A DNA stretch of 43,533 nt from Bog-159 sp049511415 (lineage in GTDB: Bacteria > Acidobacteriota > Terriglobia > Bryobacterales > Bryobacteraceae): the NCBI GenBank assembly GCA_049511415.1, contig JBEKYC010000057.1, forward strand, positions 1 to 43,533, in the 5' to 3' direction. How positions within the stretch are numbered: the first letter of the stretch is position 1; the number at the start of each line of letters is the position of its first letter. The notes below the pieces were generated by a model, which saw only the letters and a program-made list of their open reading frames with translations, did no database searches and was not told where the DNA came from. Position numbers and translations under genes: made by a program. This document shows positions 41,172 through 43,533 of the stretch, piece by piece.

Positions 41172-41330
41172 ATGGCTAAATATCACACAAATTCGCCGGA
41201 GTACCCGCCAAAGCACCGAAACGTGCATCACGATCACGAGAACTGTCCAGATGGTAAACGCATCAAGAAAGAGCATCGGATAGATGGGGATGGGGGTAAG
41301 CCACTCTGCGATGAGTGCAAGAAACTCTAA
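41172..41330 (+). CDS. 52-residue His/Cys-containing hypothetical protein
   Basis: ATG at 41172 with a strong RBS, AGGAG at 41160-41164, seven bases upstream. The peptide is rich in His, Lys and Asp: a CPDG in the middle and CDECKK at the end provide three cysteines, with a HHDHEN cluster, so metal binding is plausible. A TGGGG-ctacaatata-CCCCA inverted repeat (41141-41160) sits just upstream, around possible -10 hexamers. Family unknown. It overlaps the convergent 138-codon gene by four bases. Confidence 0.55.
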   Translation: MAKYHTNSPEYPPKHRNVHHDHENCPDGKRIKKEHRIDGDGGKPLCDECKKL

Positions 41331-41743
41331 CACATTCGTCTCCGAAACGTGATCTCCCAGTGTGGCCCCGTAAGCTCATTGCTATTGAGCACATCCCACG
41401 CCCGCCTCAACGACAGCACAGGCAGTCCGAAATCCAAGCAAACGGCCACGGCCCGCAAGCCCGTGGCGGAATCGCCATAGAAGGCCACGGTAGGCTCTGG
41501 GTAGGAGTGCCCGTGACTACCTTCGCACGATTCATACGTCTCGATACCGGCTTCCTGTAGGCGCTTGACGGCTTGCCGGATACCGGCGTCGATCTCTCCT
41601 GGAACTGAGGGCGCTGGCGGAGGCTCAAGTTGCGCTTCGATCTGCGATTTCAGCCGCCGCACATGAATGGGCAATAGACCGCGCGTGTTAACTCGCACTT
41701 CCACGTCAGGTGTCCTTTTTAGTATTCGGCGGGTATTTTTCAA
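41327..41743 (-). CDS. Hypothetical protein of mobile-element type, 138 aa
   Basis: Recognisable only by the conserved-looking core GIETYESCEGSHGHSYPEPTVAFYG and the ending LRRAWDVLNSNELTGPHWEITF, a pattern I recall from uncharacterised phage or island proteins. No signal or membrane segment. A Cys-Glu-Gly-x-x-Gly-His arrangement could bind metal. Function unknown. The 5' side abuts the transposase promoter region. Confidence 0.6.
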   Translation of the reverse strand: MKNTRRILKRTPDVEVRVNTRGLLPIHVRRLKSQIEAQLEPPPAPSVPGEIDAGIRQAVKRLQEAGIETYESCEGSHGHSYPEPTVAFYGDSATGLRAVAVCLDFGLPVLSLRRAWDVLNSNELTGPHWEITFRRRMC

Positions 41744-41782
41744 GGCTTCACACCATTTTTTCGTATAATTCTTTCAAAAGTC

Positions 41783-41811
41783 TTGACAATGCGTGAGCCG
41801 TCTGGCATACT
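41783..41811 (+). promoter_or_regulatory. Promoter of the IS1-type transposase
   Basis: Consensus -35 TTGACA at 41783-41788 and CATACT at 41806-41811, spacer 17. The predicted start site falls at about 41818, the A of the transposase ATG, which suggests a leaderless or near-leaderless mRNA. Confidence 0.55.
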
Positions 41812-41817
41812 ATAAAT

Positions 41818-42672
41818 ATGAACCGGCTCACTTCCGAACAACGCGCCGCAGTGATCTCCTGCTTGATCGAAGGTAACAGCGTTCGCTCCACCGTCCGCAT
41901 AACTGGCGTGGCGAAAAAGACCGTCATGCGGCTGGTCTTCGAAGTCGGCACGTTTTGCGCTGAATATCAGAACCGCGTGTTTCAGAACCTTAAGTGCGAG
42001 CGGATGCAGGTTGATGAGTGCTGGTCGTTTTGCTACGCAAAGCAAAAGAACGTGACGCCAGAGATTGCAGCGAACAACCCCGGCGCGGGCGATGCATGGC
42101 TCTGGGCCGCGATTGATGCCGATACCAAACTGGTACCTTGCTGGCTCATCGGCAAGCGCGATCCCGAAAGCGCCCGTGACTTCATCGAAGACCTTGCCAG
42201 CCGTCTGGCGAATCGCATCCAACTTACGAGCGATCGACTCAAGATGTACGTCAAGGCAGTCGATAAGGCTTTTGGCGGCGAGATTGACTATGCCATGCTG
42301 GTCAAGATATACGGCATAGCCGAAGGCGCGGAGAAGCGGTATAGCCCCGCTGTGTGCTTGGGATGTGAGAGCCACACTGTTACTGGCAACCCTGACCCGA
42401 AGCATATCAATACCAGCTATATCGAGCGTCATAACCTTAGCGTGCGAATGACCGCACGTCGGTTCACCAGACTGACCAACGCCTTCTCGAAAAAGATTGA
42501 GAACCATATCGCATCCGTTGCCTTGACTTACTTCGCCTATAACTTCATAAAGATTCATCGGACTCTCCGCACAACTCCGGCGATGGCTGCTGGCGTGACT
42601 GATCGGCTCTGGGAAGTGTCTGACTTGGTTGCCGCATGGGAAGCGGAGGAACGGAACGAGAGGGCCGCATAA
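41818..42672 (+). CDS. IS1-type DDE transposase
   Basis: 284 residues. N-terminal helix-turn-helix (LTSEQRAAVISCLIEGNSVRSTVRITGVAKKTVMRL), then the catalytic triad: D66 in MQVDECWSF, D100/102 in AAIDADTKLVPCWLIGKRD, and E203 in NTSYIERHNLSVRMTARRF, followed by FAYNFIKIHRTLR. This is the IS1-like transposase family. I found no terminal inverted repeats or target duplication around it, so it may be a free-standing gene or part of a larger element. No ribosome-binding site precedes the ATG, in line with leaderless translation. Confidence 0.85.
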   Translation: MNRLTSEQRAAVISCLIEGNSVRSTVRITGVAKKTVMRLVFEVGTFCAEYQNRVFQNLKCERMQVDECWSFCYAKQKNVTPEIAANNPGAGDAWLWAAIDADTKLVPCWLIGKRDPESARDFIEDLASRLANRIQLTSDRLKMYVKAVDKAFGGEIDYAMLVKIYGIAEGAEKRYSPAVCLGCESHTVTGNPDPKHINTSYIERHNLSVRMTARRFTRLTNAFSKKIENHIASVALTYFAYNFIKIHRTLRTTPAMAAGVTDRLWEVSDLVAAWEAEERNERAA

Positions 42673-42758
42673 ACACTAAAGCCTTCATGGTTCCAAATGC
42701 CATCAGCATTACAAAATATCCTATCAGGATGTAACGCTCTTTTCGTTGGTGATCCAGA

Positions 42759-43533
42759 ATGACCCTGACTCCATCGGAAGTTGCATCCATCGCGCGACGG
42801 TTATCATTCTGGGAGTTTGCGGGGTATGCTTCTGAAGCGCTGGTAGCACTAGGGTGCTTTGGTGAATACGTTGCGGAATACACACAATGGTCAACGGAAG
42901 AAATAAGGCATAGCCTAGGAAGACGGTCACTACTTCTGCTAATATTCGGAATAAGTTCCGGATTACTCTCCCTGATCCAAACCAACGCTCTATCGGGTGA
43001 AGTAATCGGGTCGCTTGGTGACCAAGCGAAAGCAGCGAGTGAGACATCAGCCAAGGCCGTACGTGACGCTAATGCGGCAATTGGCAAGGTTAAGACCGCA
43101 TCCGATGAGGCCGACAGCGCAAAGCGTGAATCCGCAAAAGCTAGATATGCGGCAGGCCAATCTGAAGCGCTCGCACGAAGCGCACAACAAAACGCCGCCT
43201 CGCTAGCCAAAGACGTAGCTCTAGTCAGAGGACAGGCAACCGCTCTCTCAACTAAACTGGCGGGCGCACTGCAAAGGGCAGATCGCGCAGACGCAGCAAC
43301 GGAGCAATTGCGGCGAGAAAACATAGAAGCACAACAATTACTAGCGAACAAGTTAGCAAAGGCTTTGGATTCCGCCGCAAAGGCCGCATCGGATCTAGAG
43401 GCCGAACGCGAAAAGCGCCTGCAACTAGCTAAAGAGTTTTTGCTACCAAAGCAACGCACCTTGCGGAACCAATCCGGCGATATCGCAAAGTTAATGGATG
43501 TCGCGCCATCGTATCTCGTCTTCGAATTTGCAG
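42759..43533 (+). CDS. Membrane-anchored coiled-coil protein, 3' end outside window
   Basis: The frame from ATG 42759 stays open for 258 codons to the end of the window. Residues 1-55 are a helical N-terminus (SIARRLSFWEFAGYASEALVALGCFGEYVAEY). Residues 57-74 form one hydrophobic transmembrane helix (SLLLLIFGISSGLLSLIQ). Residues about 85-225 are a long Ala/Lys/Glu-rich coiled coil, and a new folded segment starts near 230. The family is unknown to me. GC content is clearly lower than in the core genome. It follows the transposase by 86 bases on the same strand. Confidence 0.75.
   Translation, partial: MTLTPSEVASIARRLSFWEFAGYASEALVALGCFGEYVAEYTQWSTEEIRHSLGRRSLLLLIFGISSGLLSLIQTNALSGEVIGSLGDQAKAASETSAKAVRDANAAIGKVKTASDEADSAKRESAKARYAAGQSEALARSAQQNAASLAKDVALVRGQATALSTKLAGALQRADRADAATEQLRRENIEAQQLLANKLAKALDSAAKAASDLEAEREKRLQLAKEFLLPKQRTLRNQSGDIAKLMDVAPSYLVFEFA

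Noticed and set aside
40659..41333. 224-codon minus-strand frame across the island boundary
   Set aside because: It fuses unrelated pieces, is off-frame to the methyltransferase, and shows no domain.
41744..42758. Terminal inverted repeats of an IS1 element around the transposase
   Set aside because: I compared both flanks and saw no convincing matching ends or target duplication, so only the gene is annotated.
42545..43459. 304-codon minus-strand frame at the right end
   Set aside because: Ala/Ser-rich antisense of the coiled-coil gene; the plus-strand frame has a transmembrane helix and heptad pattern.
1..43533. CRISPR array expected from the Cas6-like gene
   Set aside because: No regularly spaced direct repeats of 24-40 bases were seen anywhere in the window.

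Overview
The window is GC-rich, densely packed bacterial chromosome, most likely from an Acidobacteriota of the Solibacter/Bryobacter type. That placement is my inference. It rests on the family mix (GloVer-repeat secreted protein, carboxypeptidase-regulatory domain fused to a porin, POTRA-only secreted protein, TPR-rich periplasmic proteins, Cas6-family protein without Cas partners, GH127) and on codon usage; no rRNA gene is present to confirm it. I found no tRNA, rRNA or CRISPR array, and no stretch longer than about 300 bases lacks a gene or an annotated gene remnant.

Layout. 1-4084 (+): 3' end of a FadB/FadJ-type 3-hydroxyacyl-CoA dehydrogenase, a Cas6-family RAMP protein with a Cys-rich tail, a TIM-barrel sugar isomerase and a Gfo/Idh/MocA oxidoreductase, tightly spaced. 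4074-8140 (-): DinB protein, then lpdA-lipB-E2, a lipoate/2-oxoacid dehydrogenase operon. 8166-12518 (+): POTRA protein and an McrBC-type restriction pair. 12486-13238 (-): TrmJ-like methyltransferase. 13246-13465 (+): a compact transcription unit with a near-consensus promoter, a UUCG-capped 5' hairpin, a 20-codon Lys/Ala/Pro ORF and a UUCG-capped terminator. 13465-19445: MidA-like methyltransferase, two hypothetical proteins, VOC and HHH proteins, CruF-like carotenoid protein, TPR protein, small secreted protein and miaA. 19550-26814: large TPR protein, NodB-like deacetylase, FkbM methyltransferase, Rpe-family epimerase, GH127 and an alpha/beta hydrolase. 26901-38565: central metabolism (mdh, argS, acnA, trpD, sucC-sucD-ndk) with a receiver-like protein, a porin and a 97-bp palindromic intergenic repeat. 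38581-40214: GloVer protein and an orphan HicB. 40211-43533: a methyltransferase cut off at its 5' end, followed by lower-GC DNA with small hypothetical genes, an IS1-type transposase and a membrane coiled-coil ORF that leaves the window.

How the genes fit together. mdh, acnA, sucC and sucD are TCA-cycle enzymes, and lpdA, lipB and E2 build and lipoylate a 2-oxoacid dehydrogenase, so much of the window serves oxidative carbon metabolism. GH127, the sugar isomerase, the Gfo/Idh/MocA enzyme and the Rpe-like epimerase suggest plant or microbial polysaccharide use. McrBC and the right-end island are accessory. The best leads for new biology are the 13.25-13.47 kb structured transcription unit, the Cas6-Cys fusion, and the island that begins at about 40.77 kb.
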